Origin: Orcinus orca
Taxonomy: Eukaryota; Chordata; Mammalia; Artiodactyla; Delphinidae
Assembly: GCF_937001465.1 (NCBI RefSeq)
Contig: NC_064578.1
Coordinates: 42,180,006 to 42,244,005 of the forward strand
Direction of reading: 5' to 3'
DNA length: 64,000 nt
Shown here: piece by piece, positions 11,280-22,715 of the stretch
How the letters are laid out: each line of letters starts with the position of its first letter
How positions within the stretch are numbered: position 1 is the stretch's first letter
Notes under the pieces: model-generated
What the model saw: the letters and a program-made list of their open reading frames with translations, nothing else
Databases searched by the model: none
Told to the model about the DNA's origin: nothing
Position numbers and translations under genes: made by a program

Positions 11280-11700
11280 CTATTTAATTCTTGTGTCTGA
11301 TGCATGTGAAATAGGCCTGCCTTGGCCTTCTTTCTTTGCCAGGGGCACCGCCGGCAGCAAACATTACCGCTTTTAATAGGCCGCTGTCTGAGGAGTGGCA
11401 AGGGATCCGATAACCCATCGACTCTAATGGATCTGCCTGTTTATTCACTTACACCTTTTTTCTTCCAAGCTAATTTCAGTTTTGCATGCTGAGTTGTTTC
11501 ACTTTGAATTAAATGAAAAGAAACAAAGGGAAAAGCCCATGCAGCTAATAAAGCATGATTATGTTCACGGCCCCTCTCGACAGGCTTCTCCACATACCAG
11601 GTGCACCATCGGAGAACAGATTCGCTGTGGCATTTTCTCCACTTGTTGATGAAATCAATATTTTATACATGCTCAAATTTAGAGGAAAAATGAGATTATT
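11280..11700. promoter_or_regulatory. Candidate conserved non-coding element
   Basis: Repeat-free sequence with several binding-site-like words: a GATAA core near 11,408, the forkhead-type TGTTTATT at 11,438-11,445, and repeated homeodomain-like AATTAAAT and TAATAAAG words at 11,505-11,555. Isolated CpGs in an AT-rich setting are retained around 11,340-11,420. The enhancer role is inferred and untested. Confidence 0.3.
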
Positions 11701-13390
11701 CAAATCACTTGACGTATAACGCACTGTTGTTTGTAGTAGATCTGAATGCCCAGCCTCAGGCCCCAGACGTCCTCAGATTTCGGACACCGGTCAGTGACTT
11801 TTCCTGCCTGGGGACTCACCCCAGAGCTCTCTCCAGGGTCATACAAACAGGACAAATGCCCAAATGCTTTGCTTTGTCTAATGTAAAACCAGAGAGACAC
11901 AAGGAGACTAGGTCTAAGTGCCCTTCAACAGAAATAACAGGAGTCAGTGGTTTAAAAACATCCTCCCTCCCAAACTCCCTCCTTAGGCCTAGAAAGCTTT
12001 AAGTCTTCAGAAACGTTTTAGGCTGATACCTGCCAAGGGATTGGAGAGGGACAAGGATGTCCAATAGGAGAAGGAAAATTCCGGCTTCCCCGATTTTTCT
12101 GAACAAGAGCCATTTTCCATTGTGGGATTTTTGTCACAGAGATCCCGCCTACAGAGAGGGTGGGCGGTGCCACCCCTGCCCCATGGGAGCTCCCACTGAT
12201 TGCTCGTGGTCCCAGCCGGTTCCGAGGGCAGCCACCTCCCCGCCACTGGGAAAGTCGGCCTAGATTGGAGGGTGGTGGCCTGAACTCCAGAAAAGGCATC
12301 CTCCCCTTGGGGGGAGGGATAACATTCCCCAAAGACCAGAAGATTCACCTCTGAGAGGTCACTATGCCCTGGCACCAGGCTGTGCGGCTGAGTTGTCTCC
12401 TGGCCAAAAATTAATAGTATTGTTTCCCGGTCAGAAGCTAAGATAATTTACACAATAATCCGGAAAATTTTAGAGAATTTAGACTAGCCGGGAGGAATAG
12501 AACGTAATGTGTCATGGACCTCCAACAGAATGTCAACAGCTCTCTGAATGAAATCCCTTTTAGACGAAACAACAGTCTAATACCTACTTCTGCCCTCACG
12601 TAATTAAAATAGGGTAATTTTTTAGCCCGTTTCTCTCCGCTATAATCTGTCACTCGAAGGAGCAAGCCCCTTAGCATCCCAGCTGTACCCAGTTTCACAC
12701 AACGGCTCCTCTCCTCCCCACCAAGGCTCAGCGCAGCCGGAAGTCAGGCAGCTCGCAGACTCCTCAGCCCTGCCTTTCTTGGACTCACATTCCTGAGCGG
12801 TGCTTTCTTCTCTCCCTCTGAGCTCCACATCACCCGAATAGTCTTTCCTTCATTCAGCAGCATTTCTTCGGGAAATATGCATCGACTTCTACCCTATGCA
12901 AAGTACTAGACTGTCTGCTTGGTCGCTGGCCTGGAACTAAGATTTCCATGTGCTAAAGAAATGAAGAAATGCAGTGTGTAGGGTCCCCAACTTACCTCCC
13001 TGAAGTGTCATTCAATCCTGCTGTTCAACCCAGAGTCTAACAGGCTCTCTCTCTTATCAACACACAGGTTACAATGAAATAACAGACAGGTCCACAATCC
13101 ATGCCTGCAGGGTTACTGCGAGCACATCCTCAACACGCAAGAAACTCTGCGGTCACTGAATAATTATATTTCCCTTCAGTCTGTGTGTGTGGACCTGGAT
13201 CCTCACTCTCAGACGCAGTGTGCAGAGCAGACGGGAACAACAGACTCAAGTTGGAAGTGATTTACTTCATTAGCTGGGATTACAAGTTTAACTTACAAAC
13301 CAGAGGTCAAAATTTCTCATTAACAAGGGGGCCGTGAATCGCTGCAGGCTTTGGTTCAAGAGGAGACCACTCTTACTACTAACTACACAT
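11701..13390. other. Unique sequence, nothing identified
   Basis: No repeat or gene is recognised. Overlapping frames of about 100-120 residues on both strands at 12,007-12,375 have no family resemblance. Confidence 0.4.
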
Positions 13391-13399
13391 TTCAGCCTG

Positions 13400-13720
13400 T
13401 CTTTGATGTTCTCCTCCCTCCCTCCTCCCTTTTATTTTTGGCAGAGGAGCTGATTTTAATTGTGGCGCTACAACAAGGCTCTCTCCGTCCAGGGGAGCAG
13501 CCTCCTGACTGCTGCCGCGAGTGAGCCAGGCTGCAAGATTGGGTGCAGCCAATCGCTCAGGGCACATTTTAATGGCTCCCTTTTCCTACAAGGCTTGGAT
13601 TGTTTTCCACGTGATTCTGGTTAATGTCACCGCAGGAAAGGGCATCGCTTTTCCTTGTGAGCTTCTGCTCCGTCTGCCTCAGAGAGGTGAAATATATTAA
13701 AACAGAGAAGGAGGAGTCAT
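13400..13720. promoter_or_regulatory. Candidate enhancer-like non-coding element
   Basis: Unique sequence with a clustered set of motif-like words: TTAATT at 13,456-13,461, CCAAT at 13,549-13,553, a SOX-type ATTGTT at 13,599-13,604, and a perfect CACGTG E-box at 13,608-13,613 directly beside it. The cluster fits a regulatory element. No transcript evidence is visible. Confidence 0.33.
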
Positions 13721-14980
13721 TCTAACTTTCCAAATGCAAAGGCCAGACCCAGCACATTCTCCAGCACTCGGAAAAGAGAAAGAAGTTTGACAGAGACCGT
13801 TACACTAGAAAAAAGTGCTCTTTTTGATAAATCAGCTTTGGTTGTTTACAAAATACTCAGACCATCTTCACGTGCCTCTTCTCTTCAAAACCACTGCCAA
13901 GGGTTAAAAGAAGCAACTCAAATGAGAGACCACCTTTGCAGAGGACACTAGGAATATCAAAATTCAACAGCACAGAATCCTTCTCCAAATAGGAACACTG
14001 GGAAAAATATAGCAGAGCTTGTGGTGGGCAGCAGAAATAACAGAACGCTTAACATACACTTCCTATTTCCAAAGACCGAGCGCTACATGCAGGCCACGGT
14101 AGCACAATGACCATGTTAACTGAAACAGGGCTCCGAATGGAGTCACTGATGGAAATGATTACAATATCTAATTATTTAGAAGTACAGCCATTTTCGAAAA
14201 TAACTAAATTGTTATTCTGCGCTAGTCTGGTAAGAAGGTCACATTCAAACCACATAAGCTCTAAATACTCCTCCGTTTCTGTTAATAGGCAGGGATGTTA
14301 CCATTCAAGTCTGTTCTCCCTGAGAAATGTTTTCTTAGTCGCCTCCGTGTGAAGAGCCCGTGGGTACCGCAGAGACAGTGGATGAGTGGCCAGGGCCCAG
14401 CGGAGAGGCGGCTGTGCTGCTCCGGATTCAGGGGGCACAGTCAGATGCCTGAACCCCGGTTGGCCCACCTGGCTGCACCCGACTCCATCCACGTCCCCAG
14501 CAAGGCAGTCTGCTGTGGAAGCCACGTGCTACGGGGAAGAAAACTCACTGTGTAGAAGAAGCAAGATAAGTGGGGTTCAGCGGGGGTTCTGCGGAGGACC
14601 ACCGGTCCCCATTCTGTGCCCCTTGGGGGCTCCTCCTCCTTGGAGGGATGACTGCTTTCTTTGCTAATGTTCAGGTCGAGTCCCTTTATGGCTCCAGTTC
14701 CCTTTAACAAAATACAGGTTAGAACTCAAGGAATCTCTTTTACCTGGAGGTGAGAGCAGTTCTCAGCCGGGGACAGTCAGCGGCTCAGACCTGGGAAGCA
14801 ACGGTGGCTCCAGGTCATAGGGGCCCGAGGCAGCCCAGCCATCTGGGCTAGCGGCCACTTCCTGCCACCGGGCAGCACCTCCGGCCAAGCCAGGCGGTCA
14901 CCTTGACCTGACTGCTGAGGCATCTCACCCACTCTGGTCGGGGGAGTGGGGGGAGAGGCCCTCAGCAGCCTTTCAGACTC
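13721..14980. other. Unique sequence, nothing identified
   Basis: A unique AT-rich left part is followed by GC-richer DNA from 14,350. Short frames overlap on both strands at 14,295-14,710 and none resembles a known protein. Confidence 0.4.
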
Positions 14981-14989
14981 AACAGGGGG

Positions 14990-15560
14990 CTATCTTAACA
15001 ACGAGACATCTTAGAAAGGTCATTATTGCTAGTCTAATTTCAAACAGGCACCACAATGAAGGGCTGTCTTTGTGTGGGATTAATTTCAAAACCTCAGGAT
15101 TTGATGTCAGTGGGAAAGAACCAGCGTGGGACTCAGACGGCTGCCTTCCCCTGCTTCTGGCCAGCGCCGGCGGCTTGTTTCTTAGGAGATGAAAACTCTG
15201 ACAAGCCCTTCAGTCAAGCTGAAAGCAGGCAGCGGCCCAGCAACACCCAAGGGCCCCCAGGGCATCCTGTGACCCCTCCGAAAAGTCACATTCACTTTGC
15301 TCTTGAGAAAGGAAAAATAAAGCTGGAGGCATTTTATTTTAAACCATGTGAAATAAGGAAATGCGAAGATGCGAAAATGAAGCGGGAAAAAAAAAAGTTC
15401 GAATTCATTTCCGTCCTTTGCAGTGGCTTAGAAGCCAAACTGGTTCATTTTGAAAGAGTGTAAAAATCTGATCCGTTCACCAGTAGGCAGAGACTACAAA
15501 ATGCTTAAGGTAAAATATGTAAGTATGTAAAATTATCTGTTGAAAACCATCTCCTTTTGT
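14990..15560. promoter_or_regulatory. Candidate conserved non-coding block
   Basis: Repeat-free AT-rich sequence. The frame at 15,056-15,463 (135 residues) is open, but its composition looks like translated non-coding DNA and it has no recognisable domain. I keep it as a possible conserved block only. Confidence 0.2.
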
Positions 15561-15953
15561 GCTTGAAAGAATTTTTAAAAGCATCTTTATTTCTATTCTG
15601 CATTAATATACTGTTGAACAGAAAAGTTACTTTCTGGCAAAAACAACAAAACCAAGGTGCTGAAAATAAAGTGATTTTTTAAATGAAGTTCACAGATAAA
15701 GGGAAGGACAAAACAGAGTCTACCTTCCTGTTCCCCTGGATGGCATTTTTAGTAATAATTTAAAGAAGATCATTAATATAACAAATTACAGAATCCAGTT
15801 TTTTCAAAAGCAGTGTTTGCCTGAACACTTAAAATCTGCCTGCCTGCCTCCACTGCCATTTCTTTCGGAAGTGGGGTCCTTCTGCCCCTAGATTTCCTCC
15901 AGCTCCCCTGACCTGGTCTCCCGACATCCACCTTGATAGAACTGCAGCCCCCT
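15561..15953. other. AT-rich unique sequence
   Basis: No repeat or gene is recognised. Confidence 0.4.
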
Positions 15954-15961
15954 CAGCAGCG

Positions 15962-16301
15962 ACTTTATTTTCTGTTTTTTTAATAAATTATCCTATTATT
16001 TTTGGCTGCATTGGGTCTTCGTTGCTGTGTGCGGCTTTCTCTAGTTGCAGCGAGCAGGGGCTATTCTTCTTTGCGGTGCACAGGCTTCTCATTACAGTGG
16101 CTTCTCTTGTTGTGGAGCATGGGCTCTAGGAGGGCGGGCTTCAGTAGTTGTGGCTCATGGGCTCTAGAAAGCAGGCTCAGTAGTTGTGGCGCACGGGCTT
16201 TAGTTGCTCCGTGGCATGTGGGATCTTCCTGGACCAGGGCTCGAACCCGTGTCCCCTGCATTGGCAGGCGGATTCCTTACCACTGTGCCACCAGGGAAGC
16301 C
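15962..16301 (-). mobile_element. CHR-2 SINE (tRNA-derived)
   Basis: Read on the minus strand it begins with the GGGCTTCCCTGGTGGCACAG head. It carries a pol III B-box-like GGTTCGAGCCC, the 'ACAACTACTGAGCC' body repeats, and an AT-rich tail at the left. A short duplication, CAGCAGCG, at 15,954-15,961 and 16,302-16,309 may be its target site. Confidence 0.93.
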
Positions 16302-16309
16302 CAGCAGCG

Positions 16310-17277
16310 TGTTTAGATACACACCACAAATAATTGCCACAAACAGCTTACCTTACTTCTAAAAATTCTCAAATTAGTTTTTTAAAAAAATATATAGAAG
16401 AATGGCAGAATGCCTATGATTATATTATCATTCATTTAGTTTGACTTAAATATTGTATTGCAACAAAAATCATTTGTCACATGACTTCCAACTTGCAGAA
16501 GAACGTTTTTGGGGTTTTTTTCCCCCTAATCCCATTTCTTTTGGGAAGGGGTCAACCAACTAATGGATTGTCTCATCAAACCAACATCTTCTACACTGTA
16601 GCTGTTTCCTGTCTCTTCCTGGGTGAAAACATCCTCTCTCGCTGGGCATCCAGCCCCATCAGCCAGGGATGGGGGGATGTGCCTAGGATTGAGATGGGTG
16701 GTGTCTGAGAGCTAATCAGCTGAGCTTTCAAGCCAGGTGTACAGAATGCTCAGATCCTAGAAGGGCAGACAAGATGTACCCTTGAGCCTGTATTTACTGA
16801 AGCAGCATTGTTGGGGGAAAGCGAAAGCACTTAAAACTGAAAAATTGTTCTTGGTTTTGCAAACCCTTGACTATTTTCTGAAAAATAGACAACAGACAGT
16901 AGAAGACTTTCTGAAGTTTTCAAATCTGCTTTTTCTACTATAAACTCTCATGTTCCTATCACTTGTTTCTATGTTTTGTTTTAAGTCTCTCATTTCCTCA
17001 ATGAAGGTCACCAAAAAATAAAAATTAAAAAAAAATCATACACACACTCAAAGATAATTGTCCAGAAAGGTTTCCTAGCTCCTCCCCATGCTGATGAAAG
17101 GCAAGTCACAGAACCCATTTCCCAGTTCCCTTCCCCTAGACCAGGGCAGACCTAGCCGTGCCCAAGACACCCAGCAAGAAGGATGTTAGGACCCTGACAG
17201 CTGCTGAAGGGGTCAGTAAGATGAGGCTGGAGGCCAGGGTGTAAAGTGGTGATATTTTGTTCATCATAATTTTTTTT
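16310..17277. other. AT-rich unique sequence
   Basis: No gene or repeat family is recognised. An A-rich stretch lies at about 17,013-17,037. Confidence 0.4.
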
Positions 17278-17290
17278 TGCATTAATTCTT

Positions 17291-17615
17291 TTTTTAAAAA
17301 ATTTATTTATTTTTGGCTGCGTTGGGTCTTCATTACTGTGCGCAGGCTTTCTCTAGTTGCAGCGAGCAGGGGCTACTCTTCGTTGCAGTGCATGGTCTTT
17401 TCACTGGGGTGGCTTCTCTTGTTGCCAAGCACGGGCTCTAGGCACACGGGCTTCAGTAGTTGTGGCTCGCAGGCTCTAAGAGCGCAGGCTCAATAGTTGT
17501 GGTGCACGGGCTTAGTTGCTCTGTGGCATGTGGGATCCTCCTGGACCAGGGCTCGAACCCGTGTCCCCTGCATTAGCAGGTGGATTCTCAACCACTGCGC
17601 CACCAGGGAAGTCCC
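17291..17615 (-). mobile_element. CHR-2 SINE with 13-bp target-site duplication
   Basis: A full-length CHR-2 on the minus strand with the GGGACTTCCCTGGTGGCGCA head at its right end. TGCATTAATTCTT occurs exactly at 17,278-17,290 and 17,616-17,628, confirming a single retrotransposition event. Confidence 0.95.
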
Positions 17616-17628
17616 TGCATTAATTCTT

Positions 17629-18996
17629 ATTAAACATGTATTGCAGTAAAATGTTATTTATCTTGACTACTGAGTTTTTTGGCACCTCCTTAAATTTTGC
17701 CCCCAGGCAATTGCCTCACTCACCTCTCCCTGGTCCTGGCCTTGCTGTGGGGAATGATGGGTGCCTCCCTAGCTGAATGGGGTCCCACCTGGACCAGCCA
17801 ACATGGCAGAAGAGCTGACATTTCTCCCAACAAGCCTCCCTTGGACAGCTGGAAGCAATTTCTTTGCTGACCCTTCTGAATCCAGGCTCACTAGAGCTTT
17901 TTGAAACAGTGAAACTCCAACTTTACAAAACCCAGGAAGGGAAAGACTTACTGAGTTGAAACACAGTTTTCCTGTTCATCACACTAGAATAAACTATTCT
18001 AAGTATGTCCCCACATTCATAGTACGTAAACATAGTGCGCTGTTCTGATAAAAGTCTTGAAGAGACAGGAGGAGATGTATCGTTAGCATCGTTATTTTCA
18101 ACTACCACTATCACATACTGGGGGCCATTATGGAGCTGAGGGCTCGACACATTTTATTTTGCTTAGTTCCCAGAAACCCTGATGGCAAATCTGAGGTTGC
18201 ACAAAGTTATACACGCTGGCCGTGGGGCTGAGCTGGCATATGAAGTCAGATCGGACTCCAAAGCCCACGTACTGTGGAGCCTTGGAGGTGAGTTTGGTTT
18301 TACTCTTCCTTTTGCATTTCTCTGGCCTAGCTCTGTGCAGGGATGCTGAGCCCAGGGCTGAAGGTTGGCCAGGTGGCTGCAACTGAGGCTCCCACACCAC
18401 CCCCTCGTAAGCCTGAGGACCCCTGAGCATGACCCGGGAGAAGCAGGTTCCCCATCCACACAGCCATGGGCAGAAGCAGGTCTCCAGTCCTGCTGGGCAG
18501 CCCTGGACAGCAAAGGTGTGCCCAGGACCAGAGTCCACTTCCTTTGGATGATGGGGGGGTCAGTAGCAGGAGCACTGATTTTCAATTCTGGGTCCTTATG
18601 CAAAAATAATCAAAACTTCCTATCTGAGCAGCAGAAGAAACAGATCTCCAGCTTAAAAGGAGGATAGGAGGGGTGTGAGGAAGAACCTTAGTTGTCACAG
18701 CTGGAAACTTAAGCATCCGGAAACACATCTCTGTGGGTCATGCTCCCAGCCCGGCCAAGGACAAAGCAATGAGCAGCCCAGCTCTTCTCCTTCCCTCCCC
18801 AGTGGCCCCTTCTGTGTGTCCAGGCTCCTTGACTTTCTCACTCTCCTCTTCTCTTTCCTCCCCTCTGCAAGCCCCAGAGGGCTTTTGCTCATAGTACACG
18901 CTCTCCCATTCCTTCTTAGCCATTCTCTCAGCTTTTCACGTATTCTGCCAACCACCCCCCCTAGATGCACTTTGTTTCCCCTAGCCAAACTCTTTT
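17629..18996. other. Mostly unique sequence with a weak MIR relic
   Basis: A reverse MIR-like fragment may lie at about 18,110-18,290, with 'TGAGGTTGCACAAAGTTATA' and 'GGGGCTGAGCTGGCATATGA'. The remainder is unidentified. Frames up to 146 residues at 18,128-18,603 overlap on both strands and are not supported. Confidence 0.4.
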
Positions 18997-19010
18997 AAAA
19001 ATTAACCTCT

Positions 19011-19330
19011 AGGGACTTCCCTGGTGGCACAGTGGTTAAGAATCCGCCTGCCTGCCAATGCAGGGGACAGGGGTTCGAGCCCTGGTCCGGGAAGATCCCA
19101 CATGCCGCGGAGCAACTAAGCCCGTGCGCCACAACTACTGAGCCTGCGCTCTAGAGCCCGCAAGCCACAACTACTGAAGCCTGCGCGCCCAGAGCCCGTG
19201 CTCCACAACAAGAGAAGCCGCCGCAGTGAGATGCCTGCGCACCACAACGAAGAATAGCCCCCACTCGCCGCAACTAAAGAAAGCCTGCATGCCGCCAAAA
19301 ATAAATAAATAAATATATTTTAAAAAAATT
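19011..19330 (+). mobile_element. CHR-2 SINE with 14-bp target-site duplication
   Basis: A full-length CHR-2 with head, B-box-like GGTTCGAGCCC and an AAATAAATAAAT tail. AAAAATTAACCTCT is duplicated exactly at 18,997-19,010 and 19,331-19,344. Confidence 0.95.
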
Positions 19331-19479
19331 AAAAATTAACCTCTATTCTACATGAGGTTCATTAACTCTTTTGCCTCCCCCAAACCTATAGCATTGCAGA
19401 GAAAGCTGAAGCCGCCCCACCCCCGCTGAACTCCTATCATCCACGGCTACCCTCAGCCTCTAAAAGGTAGCCACTGAGT

Positions 19480-20640
19480 CTGTATATATTCTTTCTTTTA
19501 TTCTATGCTTTTGCAACATACATGGGACTCCATTAAAACCAAGCAGTATTAGTTGTTATTGTTGAGGGTTTTTTTTAACATAAACCATACATGTATTTGT
19601 TCTGCAGAATTTTTTCACTCAATAATACATCTTAGAGATCTATTTGCATACATACAGGCCCAACTCAATTTTTTTAAATTGCTATATAAAACTCTACGCT
19701 GTGAAGATGCCTTAATCTATTTAGACATTTCAATATTGATGGGCATTTAGGTTTCTGCTGTTACAAAGCCTGGTGTGATGATTCTCTCTCTGTGCACATA
19801 ACATGTTTCTTGAGAGTAGGTAAAGCAGAAGGGAAATTGCTGGGTTTCAGGGTGTGTACATTTCTAGTTGTAAAGGAAACCGCTAGGTCCTCCAAAGAAG
19901 TTGCAGCAATAGGTAGCATCTGAGAGCAGTATCCTGACATACTCACTAGTACCTCCTATTATCAGACTGGTAAATTTTTGCCCATTTGATGAGTGACAAA
20001 TGCTACCTCATTTTTAAAATTTAACTTTTATTTTATATTAGAGTATAGTTGATTTACAATGCTGCATCAGTTTTAGGTATACAGCAAAGTGATTCAGTTA
20101 TATATATATCTCCATTCTTTTTCAGATTCTTTTCCCATATAGGTTATTACAGAATATTAAGTAACGTTCCCTGTGCTATACAGTAGGTCCCTGTTGATTA
20201 TCTATTTTATATATAGTAGTGCGTGTATGTTAATCCCAAATTCCTCTCCCCACCTTTCTCCTTTGGTAACCGTAAGTTTGTATTTGAAGTTTGTAGTCTG
20301 TTTCTGTTTTGTAAATAAGTTCATTTGTATCATTTTTTTAGATTCCACATATAAGTGATATCATATGTTATTTGTCTTTCTCTGTCTGACTTCATTTAGT
20401 ATAATTCCATCCATGTTGCTGCAAATGGCATTATTTCATTTTTTTCTGACTAATATTCCATTATACATAAAAACGCTACCTCATTTAACTTGCATTTTCC
20501 TTAAGATTTGGCAGGATTGAGCATCTTTTTTTTTTTTTTGGTAATCAATTTCCAAGCCATTTTCCAGGCCTCTTCTGTGAATTGCCTATTCATATTCTTT
20601 GCCCACTTAAAAAAAATAAGTTTATCTTTTTACCCTATCA
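19480..20640 (-). mobile_element. Old L1M 3' region, split by a younger L1
   Basis: The reverse complement of an ancient L1 3' region is seen on both sides of a younger insertion. Words such as 'GGTAAATTTTTGCCCATTTG' on the left and 'GATTGAGCATC', 'TTCTGTGAATTGCCTATTCA' and 'CATATTCTTTGCCCACTT' on the right form a continuous L1 string when the insert is removed. It is non-coding. Confidence 0.7.
20014..20474 (-). mobile_element. Younger 5'-truncated L1 inserted in the older L1
   Basis: The segment is the reverse complement of the cetartiodactyl L1 3' UTR, with 'GAGTATAGTTGATTTACAAT', 'CAGCAAAGTGATTCAGTTAT' and 'CCCTGTGCTATACAGTAGGT'. GCTACCTCATTT flanks it at 20,002-20,013 and 20,475-20,486. 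It belongs to the same lineage as the copy at 3,430-3,820. Confidence 0.88.
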
Positions 20641-21030
20641 CTTGCTTTCCTGCTTGAGCACACAGCAGGTGCTTGGGACACATGGGATCTCAAGCCACCC
20701 ATCCACTCTGTATGGGGGCACAGCACCTTTGGGCCACACTGTGGCTCTGACATATTCCTTTAAAAGAGATCACATAGCACCTCTTCTTGGAAGCTTTCTC
20801 AGTATTCCCACGGCATTTGGGGATCACTGATGCTGAAGCTGGCAGTGACATGTGCTAGCACTGACCAGGAGCCCCTTTTAAAGTCAGGGGACCCTGTCAC
20901 ACACAGCACCTCGGGCCCCACAGCCAGCTGGGGCTTCCATCTGGAGCTGTCAGCCTCCAGTGGGCTAGTCCCAGGCCTGGCCTCAGCCCAGAGCTTGGGG
21001 CTCTATGGGCCCCACCCGCAGGAGCCTTCC
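20641..21030. other. Unique sequence, nothing identified
   Basis: No repeat or gene is recognised. Confidence 0.4.
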
Positions 21031-21034
21031 ACAG

Positions 21035-21195
21035 CTGAGGGCCTACTGTGTGCAAGCCATAGGCAAGGTGGCCCGTGACCATCACTTTGTTTAATCCCAC
21101 TACATTGACAGATGCCAACTCCCAGTTCCACAGCTTGCTCCAAACCTCCCAGTGTGGCCCCGGGAAGACTGGGATTTGAACTTGGATAGACATCC
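21035..21195 (-). repeat. MIR-type SINE fragment
   Basis: 'GGGCCTACTGTGTGCAAGCC', 'TTTGTTTAATCCCACTACAT' and 'AGACTGGGATTTGAACTTGG' follow reverse MIR order. It is diverged. Confidence 0.6.
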
Positions 21196-22560
21196 CTGCT
21201 TTGCTGATGGCCCTGCTGCACTCCTGGGCTGGCTGCTCCTGGAAGCTGAAGAGTGCAGGTCAGTAAAACCAGGGCCCAGCCACAGCATCCAGCACCCCCC
21301 AACATCCACACCCACTCCACAGCACACGCACCCTGGTCCATCGCCTGAGCTGCTGCAGGCAGAGCGCTGGACAGCCCGAATTCTCATTGAGGGGAACGCC
21401 CACCTTCCCCCTCCCCATGGCCCCACTTTAGAGGATGCTGAGTAACAGGTACACAAGGGGAGAGTCATCCCTGAGCTCAGAAAGCCTCAGGTGGAGGACC
21501 AGATTCAGCCAGAGGTCCACCCACCCTGGGTGTCCCTGCCCCATGAGCCAAAGGGAGAGAGAGGGAAAGAAAGTGGGGCAGGGGTTCCTGAAGGTCAACA
21601 GACCAAAGTTTGGTCAACTTCTAATACATCTTCCACTTAATATTAATATTTAATACTGAAAAATCCTAATGGTGACCTGATTGTCTCCTGTGAATTCCAG
21701 CCCTCTGAGAGAGCCTATCTCTCAAGGTGACAAGCTGGTGGTACCTGAATTCATTACTGCCTGATTAATTATGCCGCCTTTGTACAAGGGAAATGGGGAC
21801 TTCAATCAGCCACAGCCGCCACCCCTGGCCACCACCTCATCAGGCCGGCCGCTGTTTGAGAGCCTGGCCCAGCGCCTGACATGGGGGCGACCGGGAAGCT
21901 GTGAGTGGTGGCTGGTTACATGTGGCTGCCGGCGGTCAGAGGGCTTGGGATGTGGGGCCCTTTCTGCAAAAAAGGGCATTTGGGCAGTCGAGGGAAGGAG
22001 GGGCGAGTTGGTTCTACCAGCTGCTGAGTGGAGATTTCTGCTCTGTCCCAGGAGGGGCCTGACCAGGAGGCCCTCCTCTGGATTCTCTGAAACTGGCTGT
22101 CATCCCTTCAGGAAGGGGCACTAGGTCTCAGAAGGTGCTATTTAGAGCAAATGTATCCCTTGGGATACAAGGTCACTTTAGTGAAGGCAAAGGTTTACTT
22201 GCCAACTACCCAGAGCCGTGTTCGGGCACGGCCCTGGTGGGCATCAAAGCACAGTCTCACCATCTGGGGTGGGGCTCAGGGCAGCTCCAGGTACCTATGC
22301 AGGGTGAGAACGTCACCTACTGACTTCACTGGTTTGTTAACCTGCCAGGGCGCTCCCACTGCGGCCCTTCTGCATTTGTCGAGGTCTACCAAGTTGTGCA
22401 ATGCAGTCATATTTGAAGAGTTGCAGAGTGATATACTTTTTCAAAGAAGAAAAGACTAGATATCTTTGCAAATGTCAGTTCCCCACCCCTATCCTGAGCC
22501 TGCCCTGTGTGGAGCAACGGAAGAGGTACACACCAGCCTAGTGCCCTGTGAACCTTGGCC
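21196..22560. other. Unique sequence, nothing identified
   Basis: GC-richer unique DNA, especially 21,810-21,960. Frames of about 100-120 residues overlap on both strands and show no known domain. Confidence 0.4.
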
Positions 22561-22564
22561 TCAG

Positions 22565-22715
22565 CAGGTCTGGTTTAAAATAGTACCCTGTCATGGATGT
22601 GCTGTGTGACCGTGGCCAAGGTACCTAACCTCTCTGAGTCTCGGTTTTCAGACGGCACTATGTGCCCCACAGGGTGGCTGTGAGAGCTAAATAAGAGAGT
22701 ACACGTGAAGTCCCG
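22565..22715 (+). repeat. MIR SINE fragment
   Basis: 'TGCTGTGTGACCGTGGCCAA', 'CTAACCTCTCTGAGTCTCGG' and 'GTGGCTGTGAGAGCTAAATA' follow the forward MIR core. Confidence 0.75.

Noticed and set aside
18128..18603. Frames of 136 and 146 residues on the minus strand
   Set aside because: They overlap each other and a plus-strand frame and include a MIR-like relic. No protein family is recognised.
19011..19330. Pol III A-box and B-box-like sequences resembling a tRNA gene
   Set aside because: They belong to the tRNA-derived head of CHR SINEs. No complete tRNA cloverleaf follows.
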